Below, in pieces: positions 38,181-47,033 of a stretch of 64,000 nucleotides of DNA. The position numbers and the translations under genes were made by a program. The notes under the pieces were generated by a model that did not search any database, was not told the origin of the DNA, and worked only from the letters and a program-made list of their open reading frames with translations. This DNA comes from Salinimicrobium marinum. GTDB lineage: Bacteria > Bacteroidota > Bacteroidia > Flavobacteriales > Flavobacteriaceae. Position 1 is the first letter of the stretch. Every line of letters begins with the position of its first letter. The stretch lies in NCBI RefSeq assembly GCF_014651535.1, contig NZ_BMXB01000009.1, positions 1 to 64,000 on the forward strand, read 5' to 3'.

Positions 38181-38216
38181 AAAACGGAGTGATCCTGAAA
38201 AGGGTCCCTCCGTTTT
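38181..38216 (-). terminator. terminator of the M3 peptidase gene
   Basis: Stem AAAACGGAG / CTCCGTTTT extended by GATCC / GGGTC after one mismatch; loop 6 nt. On the minus strand it ends in TTTTAATTT. It starts 4 nt from the peptidase stop. Confidence 0.75.
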
Positions 38217-38220
38217 AAAT

Positions 38221-40254
38221 CTACTTTTTCTCAATCAATCCGGCTCTTCTTAGTAAAGCCTCGGGCTCGGGTTCTTTGCCTCTAAAGCGTTTGTAAAGGG
38301 TGAGTGGATGTTCTGTTCCTCCCTGAGACAATATGCTGTCCCTGAATTTATTCGCAGTTTCCCTGTCAAAAATGCCTTTTTCTTTGAAAAATTCAAAAGT
38401 ATCTGCATCCAGAACTTCTGCCCATTTATACGAGTAATATCCTGCTGCATAACCTCCCTGGAAAATGTGGGAGAAAGAGGTGCTCATGCAATTCTCTGTA
38501 ACATCGGGATATAATTTTGTGGCTTCAAAAGCTTTATTTTCGTGCTCTTTTACATTATCGATTTCTGAAGGATCAATTCTATGCCAGCTCATGTCCAGCA
38601 TTCCGAAACTCAATTGTCGCAAAGTTGCCATGCCCTCGTGAAAAGTAGCAGATTCCTTGATCTTCTCAATTAACTCCTCCGGAATGGGTTCCCCGGTTTT
38701 ATAGTGTTTTGCGAACAACTGAAGTGCTTCTTTTTCATAGCACCAGTTTTCCAGCACCTGACTCGGAAGTTCTACGAAATCCCAGAAAACATTGGCACCC
38801 GAAAGGCTGGGATAGGTAGTATTTGCCAGCATTCCATGTAAAGCGTGTCCAAATTCATGGAAAAGGGTGGTTACTTCGTTAAAAGTAAGTAAGGAAGGCT
38901 CCTCTTCTGTGGGTTTCGTAAAGTTACAAACGATAGAAATATGTGGACGGTCATCTTTGTCACCTTTTTTCTGCTGAGGTTTGTAAGAGGTCATCCATGC
39001 ACCTCCTCTTTTTCCTTCCCTGGGAAAGAAGTCTGCGTAGAAAAGGGAGATTTCATGATTATCTCCGTCTGTAACACGGTACGTCTTAACTTCCTCGTGG
39101 TATTTATCTACATCAAATACTTCCTCAAATTTTAATCCGTATAGCTTTTCTGAAACTGTGAACACACCGCTGATGACATTCTCAAGTTCAAAATATGGTT
39201 TTAACTGCTCGTCATCAAGATCAAATAGTTTTTGTTTGAGTTTCTCACTGTAGAAAGCAGCATCCCATTTCTCCAGTCGGTCGATCCCGTCAAGATCTTT
39301 GGCGAAATTCTCCAGTTCTTTAAACTCTCTTTCTGCAGCTGGTTTTGCTTTTTCCAATAATTCCTGCAGAAAGCTATCGACTTTATCTGGTGTTTCTGCC
39401 ATACGTTCTTCAAGGATGAAATCTGCATAGGTCTTGTATCCCAGTAAATTTGCTTTTTCATGCCTTAGCTTCGCAATCTGAAGCACATTTTTCTGGTTAT
39501 CCAGTTCATCATTATGAAAGCCTTTAGCTCCAAAAGCGATGGCCATTTTCTTCCGAAGCTCACGATTGGTAGCATATTTCATGAATGGAAGATAGCTGGG
39601 GTAATGAAGGTTGAAGATCCATCCTTCCTTATTCTTTGATTTAGCGAGACTTCTTGCTGCACTTCTCAACCCGTTAGGCAATCCTTCGAGTTCTTTTTCA
39701 TCGGTGAGATGAAGTTCAAACCTGTTGGTTTCTGCCAGTACATTTTCTCCGAAATTAAGGCTTAAGGAGGATAATTTTTTATCAATCTCCCGCAATTGCT
39801 GTTTTTTGTCTTCGGTTAAATTAGCTCCGTTTCGGGAGAACATTTTGTATTTTTTATCCAGTAAAGTTTGTTGCTCTACGTTGAGGTCCAGATTTTCCTT
39901 TTGATCATATACCACTTTTACTTTTCGGAAAAGTTCTTCATTGAGAATGATATCATTCCTGAAATCTGAAAGGACAGGAGAGATTTCCTGGGCAAGTTTC
40001 TGGATCTCATCATTGGTTTCAGCGGAGTTGAGATTAAAAAAAATGCTGGTTACCCGGTCCAGTTGCGAGCCGGAAAATTCCAGTGCTTCAATGGTGTTTT
40101 TGAATGCAGGCTCGGCTTCGGAAGAGGTGATTTCTTCAATTTGCAGCCGGGCAGATTTTATTGCTTCTTCTATTGCCGGTTTAAAATGTTCGGTCCTTAG
40201 TTGGGAAAAAGGAGCGGTTTCAAAAGGTTCTAAAAGAGGATTTTGTTGAGACAT
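38221..40254 (-). CDS. M3 family metallopeptidase (peptidyl-dipeptidase Dcp-like)
   Basis: Zinc peptidase that trims short peptides, 677 residues, typical for Dcp/oligopeptidase A. TLFHEFGHALHGML holds the HExxH motif, with the third ligand Glu in the following helix (FWDFVELPSQVLENW). The closing GGYAAGYYSYKWAEVLDAD and RDSILSQGGTEHP are characteristic M3 blocks. No signal peptide is seen, so cytoplasmic. Dcp versus oligopeptidase A is not decided here. Confidence 0.93.
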   Translation of the reverse strand: MSQQNPLLEPFETAPFSQLRTEHFKPAIEEAIKSARLQIEEITSSEAEPAFKNTIEALEFSGSQLDRVTSIFFNLNSAETNDEIQKLAQEISPVLSDFRNDIILNEELFRKVKVVYDQKENLDLNVEQQTLLDKKYKMFSRNGANLTEDKKQQLREIDKKLSSLSLNFGENVLAETNRFELHLTDEKELEGLPNGLRSAARSLAKSKNKEGWIFNLHYPSYLPFMKYATNRELRKKMAIAFGAKGFHNDELDNQKNVLQIAKLRHEKANLLGYKTYADFILEERMAETPDKVDSFLQELLEKAKPAAEREFKELENFAKDLDGIDRLEKWDAAFYSEKLKQKLFDLDDEQLKPYFELENVISGVFTVSEKLYGLKFEEVFDVDKYHEEVKTYRVTDGDNHEISLFYADFFPREGKRGGAWMTSYKPQQKKGDKDDRPHISIVCNFTKPTEEEPSLLTFNEVTTLFHEFGHALHGMLANTTYPSLSGANVFWDFVELPSQVLENWCYEKEALQLFAKHYKTGEPIPEELIEKIKESATFHEGMATLRQLSFGMLDMSWHRIDPSEIDNVKEHENKAFEATKLYPDVTENCMSTSFSHIFQGGYAAGYYSYKWAEVLDADTFEFFKEKGIFDRETANKFRDSILSQGGTEHPLTLYKRFRGKEPEPEALLRRAGLIEKK

Positions 40255-40451
40255 AAATTAATTTCTGATTAAAAATGTTTAAACTGTTTATCGATTTTAA
40301 GTGCTTTTCCCCGAAAAAGAAATTACATTTTCATATCTTTACAGCTTATCGGGAAGATAACAGGAAAAACATTAAAAGAAGTAGCTTTTAAGTTTTGATT
40401 AATATATTTAGAATGGTTAATAAATAATATTAAACATTTAAATGCTACCAG

Positions 40452-40485
40452 AAAGCCACACCACACGGTGTGGCTTTTATTTTTT
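40452..40485 (+). terminator. hairpin with plus-strand T tract upstream of the M3 gene
   Basis: Perfect 11-bp stem AAAGCCACACC / GGTGTGGCTTT with a 4-nt loop. The T-rich tail (TTTTATTTTTT) is on the plus strand, although the nearest genes (purE, M3 peptidase) are on the minus strand. It may also serve as a weak purE terminator on the minus strand, where there is no T run. Confidence 0.65.
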
Positions 40486-40962
40486 CAGGTTTTTCGCGCC
40501 TTCGATGACTTTATCTTTTAAGCCTTCTTTGTACTTCAGAATTTTATGCTGAATATCTTTATCTGAAGCGCCTAAGATCTGGGCGGCAAGAATTCCGGCA
40601 TTTTTTGCGCCATCCAGAGCCACTGTAGCTACAGGCACTCCGCCGGGCATTTGTAGGATAGATAGTACAGAATCCCAACCGTCAATGGAGTTGCTGGATT
40701 TCACCGGCACACCTATCACTGGTAGCGGTGACAAGGAGGCAATCATCCCAGGGAGGTGAGCTGCCCCGCCGGCTCCGGCAATGATAACCTTAATTCCACG
40801 GGTATGGGCATTTTTTCCATAGTCAAAAAGCTTATCTGGCGTACGGTGAGCAGAAACTATGTCTACTTCCACTGCAATATCAAAACTTTCAAGAATATCA
40901 ATGGCGTCCTGCATAACAGGCATGTCACTGGTACTTCCCATAATAATTCCTACTTTACTCAT
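40477..40962 (-). CDS. purE: 5-(carboxyamino)imidazole ribonucleotide mutase
   Basis: Converts N5-CAIR to CAIR in purine synthesis, working after PurK. It has 161 residues with IMGSTSDMPVMQ, the catalytic His in VSAHRTPDKLFDYG, GAGGAAHLPGMIAS and ILQMPGGVPVATVA, all conserved in class I PurE. It follows purK by 55 nt on the same strand, giving a purKE operon. Confidence 0.95.
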   Translation of the reverse strand: MSKVGIIMGSTSDMPVMQDAIDILESFDIAVEVDIVSAHRTPDKLFDYGKNAHTRGIKVIIAGAGGAAHLPGMIASLSPLPVIGVPVKSSNSIDGWDSVLSILQMPGGVPVATVALDGAKNAGILAAQILGASDKDIQHKILKYKEGLKDKVIEGAKNLKK

Positions 40963-41017
40963 ATAAATTAAATTTAAACCTTCCCGATTTTGAAAATCTG
41001 TGAGGTTTGTTTATTAT

Positions 41018-42175
41018 TTATTCACTAATAACTTTAATGGTATTTTTTACTTCTTCAGCAATTCGACGGGCTTCTGCGAGATCTTCATTTACGATTGTTA
41101 CATGCCCCATTTTCCGGAAAGGCCGGGTGATTTTTTTTCCGTAGATATGCGGAGTAACGGCTTTCATAGCCAATATTTCAGAAATATTCTCATAAACCAC
41201 ATTTCCCGTGTGACCTTCTTCGCCCACTAAATTAACCATTACACCACCCACTTTACTCTGGGTGTTTCCCAACGGAAGATCTAATATAGCTCTAATGTGT
41301 TGTTCAAACTGATTGGTATAACTGGCTTCGATAGAATAGTGTCCACTGTTGTGAGGTCTCGGTGCCACTTCATTTACCAGGATCTCATCCTCTTTAGTCT
41401 GGAACATTTCCACCGCGAGTAAGCCTACATGTTCAAATGCTTCGGAAACTTTCTTAGCCAACGCTCTGGCTTTTTCAGCTACTGAAGCATCTATCCTTGC
41501 GGGGCAGATTACATATTCTACCTGATTTGCTTCGGGATGGAATTCCATCTCCACCACAGGGTAAGTTTGTACCTCGCCTGAAGGGCTTCTCGCCACGATC
41601 ACGGCAAGTTCATTTTTAAAAGGAATAAGTTTTTCTGCAATACAAGGAGTGTCGGGAAGATCCTTTAAAGCATCTTTTGTTTTAATGACCGCCACACCTT
41701 TTCCGTCATAACCTCCGGTGGTATTTTTCCACACAAAAGGAAGGTCGACCTCTACATTTTCTATAGCTGAAATTAAATCGGCTTTGGAGGTGAACTTTTT
41801 GAAAGGAGCGGTTGAAATATCATTCTCAAGATAAAACTCCTTCTGAATTCCTTTATCCTGAATTTTTCTTAATGTTTCCGGAGCCGGAAAAACTTTGATT
41901 CCTTCCTCTTTCAGTTTTTCAAGTGCCTCCACGTTTACAGATTCTATCTCGAAAGTAAGGACATCTACTTTTCTTCCGAAGTTGAGAACAGTTTCGTAAT
42001 CCATGAGATCTCCCTGTTCAAACTGGTTACAGGCTATCCGGGAAGGGGCTTCATTGCTGGGGTCCAGTACAAAAGTCTGTACATCAAACTTTCTGGTTTC
42101 ATAAAGCATCATTTTCCCTAACTGGCCGCCGCCAAGAATGCCTAATTTAAATTCTGAAGAAAAATAATTGGTCAT
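41018..42175 (-). CDS. purK: 5-(carboxyamino)imidazole ribonucleotide synthase
   Basis: ATP-grasp enzyme making N5-CAIR from AIR and bicarbonate. It has 385 residues. Motifs are LGILGGGQLGKMM at the N-terminus, TTGGYDGKGVAVI in the ATP loop, VNEVAPRPHNSGHYSIEA for the metal/ATP site, and DLPLGNT. First gene of purKE, with a perfect promoter box upstream. Confidence 0.95.
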   Translation of the reverse strand: MTNYFSSEFKLGILGGGQLGKMMLYETRKFDVQTFVLDPSNEAPSRIACNQFEQGDLMDYETVLNFGRKVDVLTFEIESVNVEALEKLKEEGIKVFPAPETLRKIQDKGIQKEFYLENDISTAPFKKFTSKADLISAIENVEVDLPFVWKNTTGGYDGKGVAVIKTKDALKDLPDTPCIAEKLIPFKNELAVIVARSPSGEVQTYPVVEMEFHPEANQVEYVICPARIDASVAEKARALAKKVSEAFEHVGLLAVEMFQTKEDEILVNEVAPRPHNSGHYSIEASYTNQFEQHIRAILDLPLGNTQSKVGGVMVNLVGEEGHTGNVVYENISEILAMKAVTPHIYGKKITRPFRKMGHVTIVNEDLAEARRIAEEVKNTIKVISE

Positions 42176-42191
42176 ATATGAAGAGTTTCAG

Positions 42192-42224
42192 CAAAAATAA
42201 TTCATTAAGACGGAAAAGGAGAAA
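42192..42224 (-). promoter_or_regulatory. promoter of purKE
   Basis: Minus-strand TATTTTTG (plus 42192-42199), perfect -7 box ending 16 nt before the purK ATG; TTTC 21 nt upstream (plus 42221-42224) as a -33. No purine riboswitch is seen in this short leader. Confidence 0.6.
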
Positions 42225-42276
42225 TAAACCTCTGTAAATGTACTTTTTTAGGGCCTGTGGGTTTGATTGGAATATG

Positions 42277-42284
42277 TATCTTTG
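42277..42284 (+). promoter_or_regulatory. -7 box of the HPRT-adenylate kinase gene
   Basis: TATCTTTG, a perfect match, ending 21 nt before the TTG start at 42306. It overlaps the beginning of the longer reading frame, so the in-frame ATG at 42267 cannot be used from this promoter. The -33 region is poor. Confidence 0.55.
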
Positions 42285-42305
42285 TTTCCCAAAAATAATT
42301 CTGTT

Positions 42306-43427
42306 TTGGTACAACTACACGATTTAAAATTTACTCCTTTTATTTCTGAAGCCGAGATCACATTGGCAATAGAACAACTTGCGCTAAAGATCAATGAAGA
42401 TTTCAGGGACGAAAAACCTGTATTTCTGGGGATTTTAAACGGCGCTTTTTTATTTGCAGCCGAGCTAATCAAGAGATTTGAAGGAGATTGTGAGGTCAAT
42501 TTTGTGAAGTTGAGTTCTTACGAGGGCACTGGTACTACCGGAAATGTGGATACTCTGCTGGGGTTAACCCAGTCTCTTGAAAACCGAACAGTAATTGTTA
42601 TTGAAGATATTGTGGATACAGGAAATACCCTGGAAAGTATTCACAGGATTTTAAAAGCAGAAAAGGTAAAGGAATTTAAAGTGGTGACTTTGTTCTATAA
42701 ACCCGAAGCTTATAAAAAACCACTGCCTATTGATTATATAGGTATGGAGATCCCTAATGACTTTATTGTTGGTTACGGCCTGGACTACGACGGTTTGGGA
42801 CGAAACCTTACTCAGGTATATAAACTTAAAGAAAGCAGCAACATGACAAATTTAGTGTTATTCGGACCTCCGGGTGCCGGAAAAGGAACACAGGCGAACA
42901 TCTTGAAAGAATCCTATCAGTTAAAACATATTTCTACCGGGGATGTTTTTAGATATAACATTAAAAATCAAACTGAACTTGGTAATCTGGCAAAATCCTA
43001 TATGGATAAAGGTCAGTTAGTGCCAGATGAAGTGACGATCAACATGTTGAATGCTGAGGTAGAAAAAGATATTAATGGGAACGGATTCATTTTTGACGGC
43101 TTTCCAAGAACAGTGGCCCAGGCGGAAGCTTTGGCTGAACTTCTGGATGAAAAAGGTACGGAAGTGAGTGCTATGATTGCACTGGAAGTTGATGATGAAA
43201 TATTGGTGCAACGTCTTTTGGAAAGAGGGAAAACCTCGGGAAGGCCAGATGATGCAAATGAAGAAGTGATAAGAAAAAGAATTAGGGTGTACTACGAAGA
43301 AACTGCTATTTTAAAGCAGTTTTACCTGAAACAGGATAAATATTACGGAGTTGACGGAGTAGGTAGTGTGAATGAAATAACACAGCGCCTGAGTGAGGTG
43401 ATAGAAAAGATTAAGAAGAAGCAGTAA
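42306..43427 (+). CDS. hypoxanthine phosphoribosyltransferase-adenylate kinase fusion
   Basis: One open frame of 373 residues joining two purine enzymes. Residues 1-179 are an HPRT (KFTPFISEAEI, LNGAFLFAAELIKRF, PRPP loop VIVIEDIVDTGNTL), which salvages hypoxanthine/guanine. Residues 180-373 are adenylate kinase (MTNLVLFGPPGAGKGTQ, ISTGDVFRYNI, FDGFPRTVAQAEAL, SGRPDDANEEVIRKR, no zinc cysteines in the LID). The linker is only about six residues (KESSN). I place the start at TTG 42306 (VQLHDLKF), just past the promoter box; ATG 42267 would overlap it. The internal ATG at 42843 could also start free Adk, but no strong ribosome site precedes it. Confidence 0.88.
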   Translation: MVQLHDLKFTPFISEAEITLAIEQLALKINEDFRDEKPVFLGILNGAFLFAAELIKRFEGDCEVNFVKLSSYEGTGTTGNVDTLLGLTQSLENRTVIVIEDIVDTGNTLESIHRILKAEKVKEFKVVTLFYKPEAYKKPLPIDYIGMEIPNDFIVGYGLDYDGLGRNLTQVYKLKESSNMTNLVLFGPPGAGKGTQANILKESYQLKHISTGDVFRYNIKNQTELGNLAKSYMDKGQLVPDEVTINMLNAEVEKDINGNGFIFDGFPRTVAQAEALAELLDEKGTEVSAMIALEVDDEILVQRLLERGKTSGRPDDANEEVIRKRIRVYYEETAILKQFYLKQDKYYGVDGVGSVNEITQRLSEVIEKIKKKQ

Positions 43428-43457
43428 ATACCTGCTGAAAGATAACAGGAAAAGAAT

Positions 43458-44468
43458 ATGACAGAAGGGAATTTTGTTGATTACGTAAAGATACACGTAG
43501 CTTCCGGAAACGGAGGTAAAGGATCTGCTCATTTACACAGGGAGAAATATATTGCCAAAGGAGGTCCCGATGGGGGAGATGGTGGCCGTGGAGGGCACAT
43601 TATATTGCGTGGTAACAAAAACCTCTGGACACTTTTCCATCTAAAGTTCAAAAGACACGTCAAAGCGGGCCATGGGGAACATGGCGGAAAACAAAGAAGT
43701 ACCGGGGGTGACGGGGAAGATCAATATATTGAGGTTCCATTGGGAACGGTGATCCGGGATACTGAGACGCAGGATATCCTTCATGAGATAACTGAAGATG
43801 GTCAGGAACTAGTGATAGCTGAGGGAGGAAAAGGAGGCCAGGGAAACTGGCATTTTAAATCCTCTACCAATCAGACACCGCGTTATGCACAACCGGGGAT
43901 TCCTGGGGAAGAGCATGATATTACGCTGGAGCTTAAAATTTTGGCAGATGTAGGTCTGGTCGGTTTTCCGAATGCCGGAAAATCCACTTTGTTGTCTGTC
44001 ATTACGGCTGCCAAGCCAAAGATTGCAGATTATGAATTTACTACGCTAAAGCCAAACCTTGGAATCGTGGAATACCGCGATTTTAAGACCTTTGTGGTTG
44101 CAGATATCCCTGGAATTATTGAAGGTGCTGCGGAAGGAAAAGGTATTGGACATCGTTTCTTAAGACATATTGAGCGAAACTCTACATTGTTGTTCCTGGT
44201 CCCTGCAGATGCTGCAGATATTGTGAAACAGTACGAGATCTTGCTGGATGAGTTAAGAAGGTACAACCCTGAAATGCTGGACAAGGACCGGTTGATCGCC
44301 ATTTCAAAAAGTGACATGCTGGATGATGAACTCAAAGCTGAACTAAAGTCTGAACTTGATAAAAATCTTAATGCTCCTTATCTTTTTATTTCTTCTGTAG
44401 CCCAACAGGGACTTACACAATTAAAAGATAAACTTTGGGAAATGTTGAACCGAGAACCTGAAGTATAG
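43458..44468 (+). CDS. obg: GTPase ObgE/CgtA
   Basis: Ribosome-associated GTPase acting in 50S assembly and growth control. It has 336 residues. The N-terminal Obg domain is rich in glycine ([30 protein letters not shown]). The G domain has G1 [12 protein letters not shown]3 [10 protein letters not shown] and G4 AISKSDML. The switch I/II area [10 protein letters not shown] is conserved. It starts 30 nt after the HPRT-Adk stop and is likely in the same operon. Confidence 0.95.
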   Translation: MTEGNFVDYVKIHVASGNGGKGSAHLHREKYIAKGGPDGGDGGRGGHIILRGNKNLWTLFHLKFKRHVKAGHGEHGGKQRSTGGDGEDQYIEVPLGTVIRDTETQDILHEITEDGQELVIAEGGKGGQGNWHFKSSTNQTPRYAQPGIPGEEHDITLELKILADVGLVGFPNAGKSTLLSVITAAKPKIADYEFTTLKPNLGIVEYRDFKTFVVADIPGIIEGAAEGKGIGHRFLRHIERNSTLLFLVPADAADIVKQYEILLDELRRYNPEMLDKDRLIAISKSDMLDDELKAELKSELDKNLNAPYLFISSVAQQGLTQLKDKLWEMLNREPEV

Positions 44469-44518
44469 CTGCAATATTATTGGGATAGTTTTTGCTAAAT
44501 TTAGTAAAAACTATTTCG

Positions 44519-45040
44519 ATGAAAATTCTAAAAATTTTCTTTCTATGCCTGTTGGCTTCTTCCTGTAATACGCCTCGAGCTGTCCACGATTACGATCCAC
44601 AGGTGAATTTCGATAACTATGTTACTTATTCACTATACCCCGAATTCCATTCGGGGCTTAGTCAGTTGGATGAACGCCGGCTTGTTTCCGGTCTTGAATC
44701 AACTCTCCAGGAAAAAGGCTTTTCAAGCTCCCAAATGCCCGATCTTTACGTGAATGTATATACGGAAGAATTTCAGGAACAGAGCCGTAATAATATAGGT
44801 ATAGGAGTTGGTGGAGGAGGAGGGAACCTGGGCGTAGGAGTTTCTGGTGGCATCCCTTTAGGCGGACCTAAAACTTTCCTGAAACTTACGTTCGATTTTA
44901 TAGATGTTCAGGATGATTCTTTGATTTGGCAGGCAGTAGTGGAGAGTAAATTTGATCCCGATGCCAGTCCGGAAAAGCGGCAGGCGAGATTTGAAAGGAT
45001 CGTAAAGAAAGCTCTAGAAGGTTATCCGCCTAAAAAATAG
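44519..45040 (+). CDS. DUF4136 family lipoprotein
   Basis: Unknown function. From the ATG at 44519 it has 173 residues; the signal MKILKIFFLCLLASSC ends at a lipobox Cys (16). YDPQVNFDNYVTYSLYP is the DUF4136 start, then a glycine-rich stretch (GVGGGGGNLGVGVSGG, about 100-115) and FDFIDVQDDSLIWQA. A TAAATTTA box (one mismatch) lies 15 nt before the ATG. The longer frame from 44492 would put residues before the signal peptide and is unlikely. Confidence 0.82.
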   Translation: MKILKIFFLCLLASSCNTPRAVHDYDPQVNFDNYVTYSLYPEFHSGLSQLDERRLVSGLESTLQEKGFSSSQMPDLYVNVYTEEFQEQSRNNIGIGVGGGGGNLGVGVSGGIPLGGPKTFLKLTFDFIDVQDDSLIWQAVVESKFDPDASPEKRQARFERIVKKALEGYPPKK

Positions 45041-45389
45041 AATTATTGTTTAGCAGTTTTACTACAGAATATTATGAAGAGATGTTTTCCTGTTTAGAAA
45101 ACAAGGGGCTAACATGCCATATGTATAAAATTCTTAGCTCATTATACTATTAGCAACAGGGAAGTTTTCAAGGGACGTCTTATAGTATTTTGCATTTCAT
45201 TAAACAGGCAATTTTAAGTTGTGAAAGTAATAATTCTTATTCTGGATTGAAGGCAGGTTTTTAATGTACTGGAAAGTGTAACAGTTATTGCAACTTCTGA
45301 AACAAGGAATATAGATAGTATAGGTTGGATAAAATAAAAAAGGCTCCGTTTCCGGAGCCTTAATTTTGGTTGGTTAGTCAGAAACCTGC
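45041..45389. other. intergenic region with no gene seen
   Basis: About 350 bp between convergent genes (DUF4136 and the OmpA gene). Apart from the minus-strand hairpin at 45340-45361 I see no ORF, RNA or repeat; it is AT-rich. Confidence 0.6.
45340..45361 (-). terminator. terminator of the type B cargo operon
   Basis: Stem AGGCTCCG / CGGAGCCT with a 4-nt loop and T7 on the minus strand, 29 nt after the OmpA-family stop. It closes the three-gene unit 53016-45390. Confidence 0.85.
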
Positions 45390-47021
45390 TTAGTTCATAA
45401 TAGTGAACTCGCTTCGTCTGTTCCTTGCATACTGTTCAACTGTACATCCGGTTGGTTGTGTACAATCATTTAATGGTCTTGATTCACCATATCCCTGAGC
45501 GCTCAATCTGTTACGATCGATTCCCTGACTTACAATGTACTCAAGAGTTGCAGCTGCACGTCTTTCAGATAATTTTTGGTTGTATTGATCTGGACCACGA
45601 GCATCAGCATGAGAACCTATTTCGATTTCAAGCGTTGGATACTCCTTCATGATGTTTACCACCTTATCCAAAGTCTCTTCGGCTTCTGGTAAGATTTCAG
45701 CTTTATCAAAGTCGAAGTGAATATTTCCAACGTCTCTAAGTTGCTGCCTTCCGGTTTCAACATTGGTTTCTCTCAGGTCTTTTGGGACAACTGGCTTTTC
45801 ATAGTCTTCACGAGTGAAGGCGTAAAGGTTGTCAGATCCTCTTCTGTTAGAAGCAAAATATCCTCTGTCTTCACCTTCTTTTAATACAAAGGCGAAATCA
45901 TCTGAACTACTGTTTACTGAACTCCCAAGGTTCTGAGCTTCTTCAAAAGAACCGTTTGAACCTTCGCTTCTGAAAAGATCAAGGTTACCAAAGCCCATTC
46001 TTCCTGTAGAAGCGAAGTAAAGCACTCCTTCATCACTGATGTAAGGAAATTGCTCACGCTCCGGAGTGTTTACATTTGGCCCTAAATTTTGAGGTTCTCC
46101 AAAAGTTCCGTCTTCATTTACATCTACAACGTAGATATCAAATGATCCGAGACCACCCGGCATGTCACTGGCGAAATATAATTTCGTTCCATCGGCACTT
46201 AAAGTTGGGTGCTCGGTAGAGTAGTCATCGCTTGTGAAAGGTAATTCTTCAATATTATCCCATTCTCCGTTTACCATTTCTGCACGGTAGATCCTGATGG
46301 TAGCTACAGGTACTTCAGACCAAAGAGTTTTAACTCTTCTTGCATTCGTTCTGTCAAAGTACATGGTTTGTCCATCATCACTAAAAGCTGCAGAGCTTTC
46401 ATGAGTATCTGTATTTATCTCATCTGAGAATAAAGAGATGTTAGAAAGTTGTCCTTCTTCAGAAATATCAGCAGTATAAAGATCTAAATATGGCTTGTTG
46501 TTCCATTTGTAGATTGGTCTATCCTGATTTCTTGTAGAAGCAAATACCACACGGTCTCCCATAAAAGTGATTCCAAAGTCAGAAGAGGCAGCATTCTGCA
46601 TAACCTGATCTGTAGTGTAGGTATGAACAACAGTTGAGTCCAGTTCATTTTCCCAGTCTTCGAAGTTAACTTTAGTTCCAAGATACTCACTCATGTACTT
46701 ATCCGCTTCCTCATGATTTCCGGAAGCTCTAAGAGCATGTGCAAAACGGAATTTGTATTCCGGAGCAACTTCTCCTTCATGTCTCAAAAATAACAGACGG
46801 TACGTTTCTTCGGCATTGCCCATTCTGTTTGTGTAGAAGTAGGAATCGCCAAGATTCTGAAGTATCTCCTGGTTTTTGTCGGCAGCCTTCCGATATTCAT
46901 CGGAGGCGTCCATGTATGCTCTTTGGAGGAAAAGCTTGTCGGCCTTTTTGATATTGGCATTCTGAGCGAATGCCGATACTCCAATAAGTATGGTTAAAAT
47001 TGTTGTATATACGTTTTTCAT
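45390..47021 (-). CDS. PorE-like TPR / beta-propeller / OmpA protein
   Basis: Envelope protein of 543 residues with a signal peptide ending at AFAQ (about 20). TPR-like helices occupy about 23-110 (KADKLFLQRAYMDASDEYRK). PD40/WD40-like propeller blades follow at about 140-400, with repeated YFASDMPGGLGSFDIY and YFASTGRMGFGNLDLF motifs. A C-terminal OmpA domain (about 430-543) binds peptidoglycan (IHFDFDKAEI, SHADARGPDQYNQKLSERRA, YGESRP). This order matches PorE of Porphyromonas gingivalis and related OmpA proteins beside PorP/SprF. It is the last gene of the operon and probably anchors the outer-membrane complex to the cell wall. Confidence 0.88.
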   Translation of the reverse strand: MKNVYTTILTILIGVSAFAQNANIKKADKLFLQRAYMDASDEYRKAADKNQEILQNLGDSYFYTNRMGNAEETYRLLFLRHEGEVAPEYKFRFAHALRASGNHEEADKYMSEYLGTKVNFEDWENELDSTVVHTYTTDQVMQNAASSDFGITFMGDRVVFASTRNQDRPIYKWNNKPYLDLYTADISEEGQLSNISLFSDEINTDTHESSAAFSDDGQTMYFDRTNARRVKTLWSEVPVATIRIYRAEMVNGEWDNIEELPFTSDDYSTEHPTLSADGTKLYFASDMPGGLGSFDIYVVDVNEDGTFGEPQNLGPNVNTPEREQFPYISDEGVLYFASTGRMGFGNLDLFRSEGSNGSFEEAQNLGSSVNSSSDDFAFVLKEGEDRGYFASNRRGSDNLYAFTREDYEKPVVPKDLRETNVETGRQQLRDVGNIHFDFDKAEILPEAEETLDKVVNIMKEYPTLEIEIGSHADARGPDQYNQKLSERRAAATLEYIVSQGIDRNRLSAQGYGESRPLNDCTQPTGCTVEQYARNRRSEFTIMN

Positions 47022-47033
47022 ATTAAGTGTTTT

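Noticed and set aside
40354-43453. A 15-bp identical stretch (AAGATAACAGGAAAA) at 40354 and 43439
   Set aside because: In 64 kb of AT-rich sequence one or two such matches are expected by chance.
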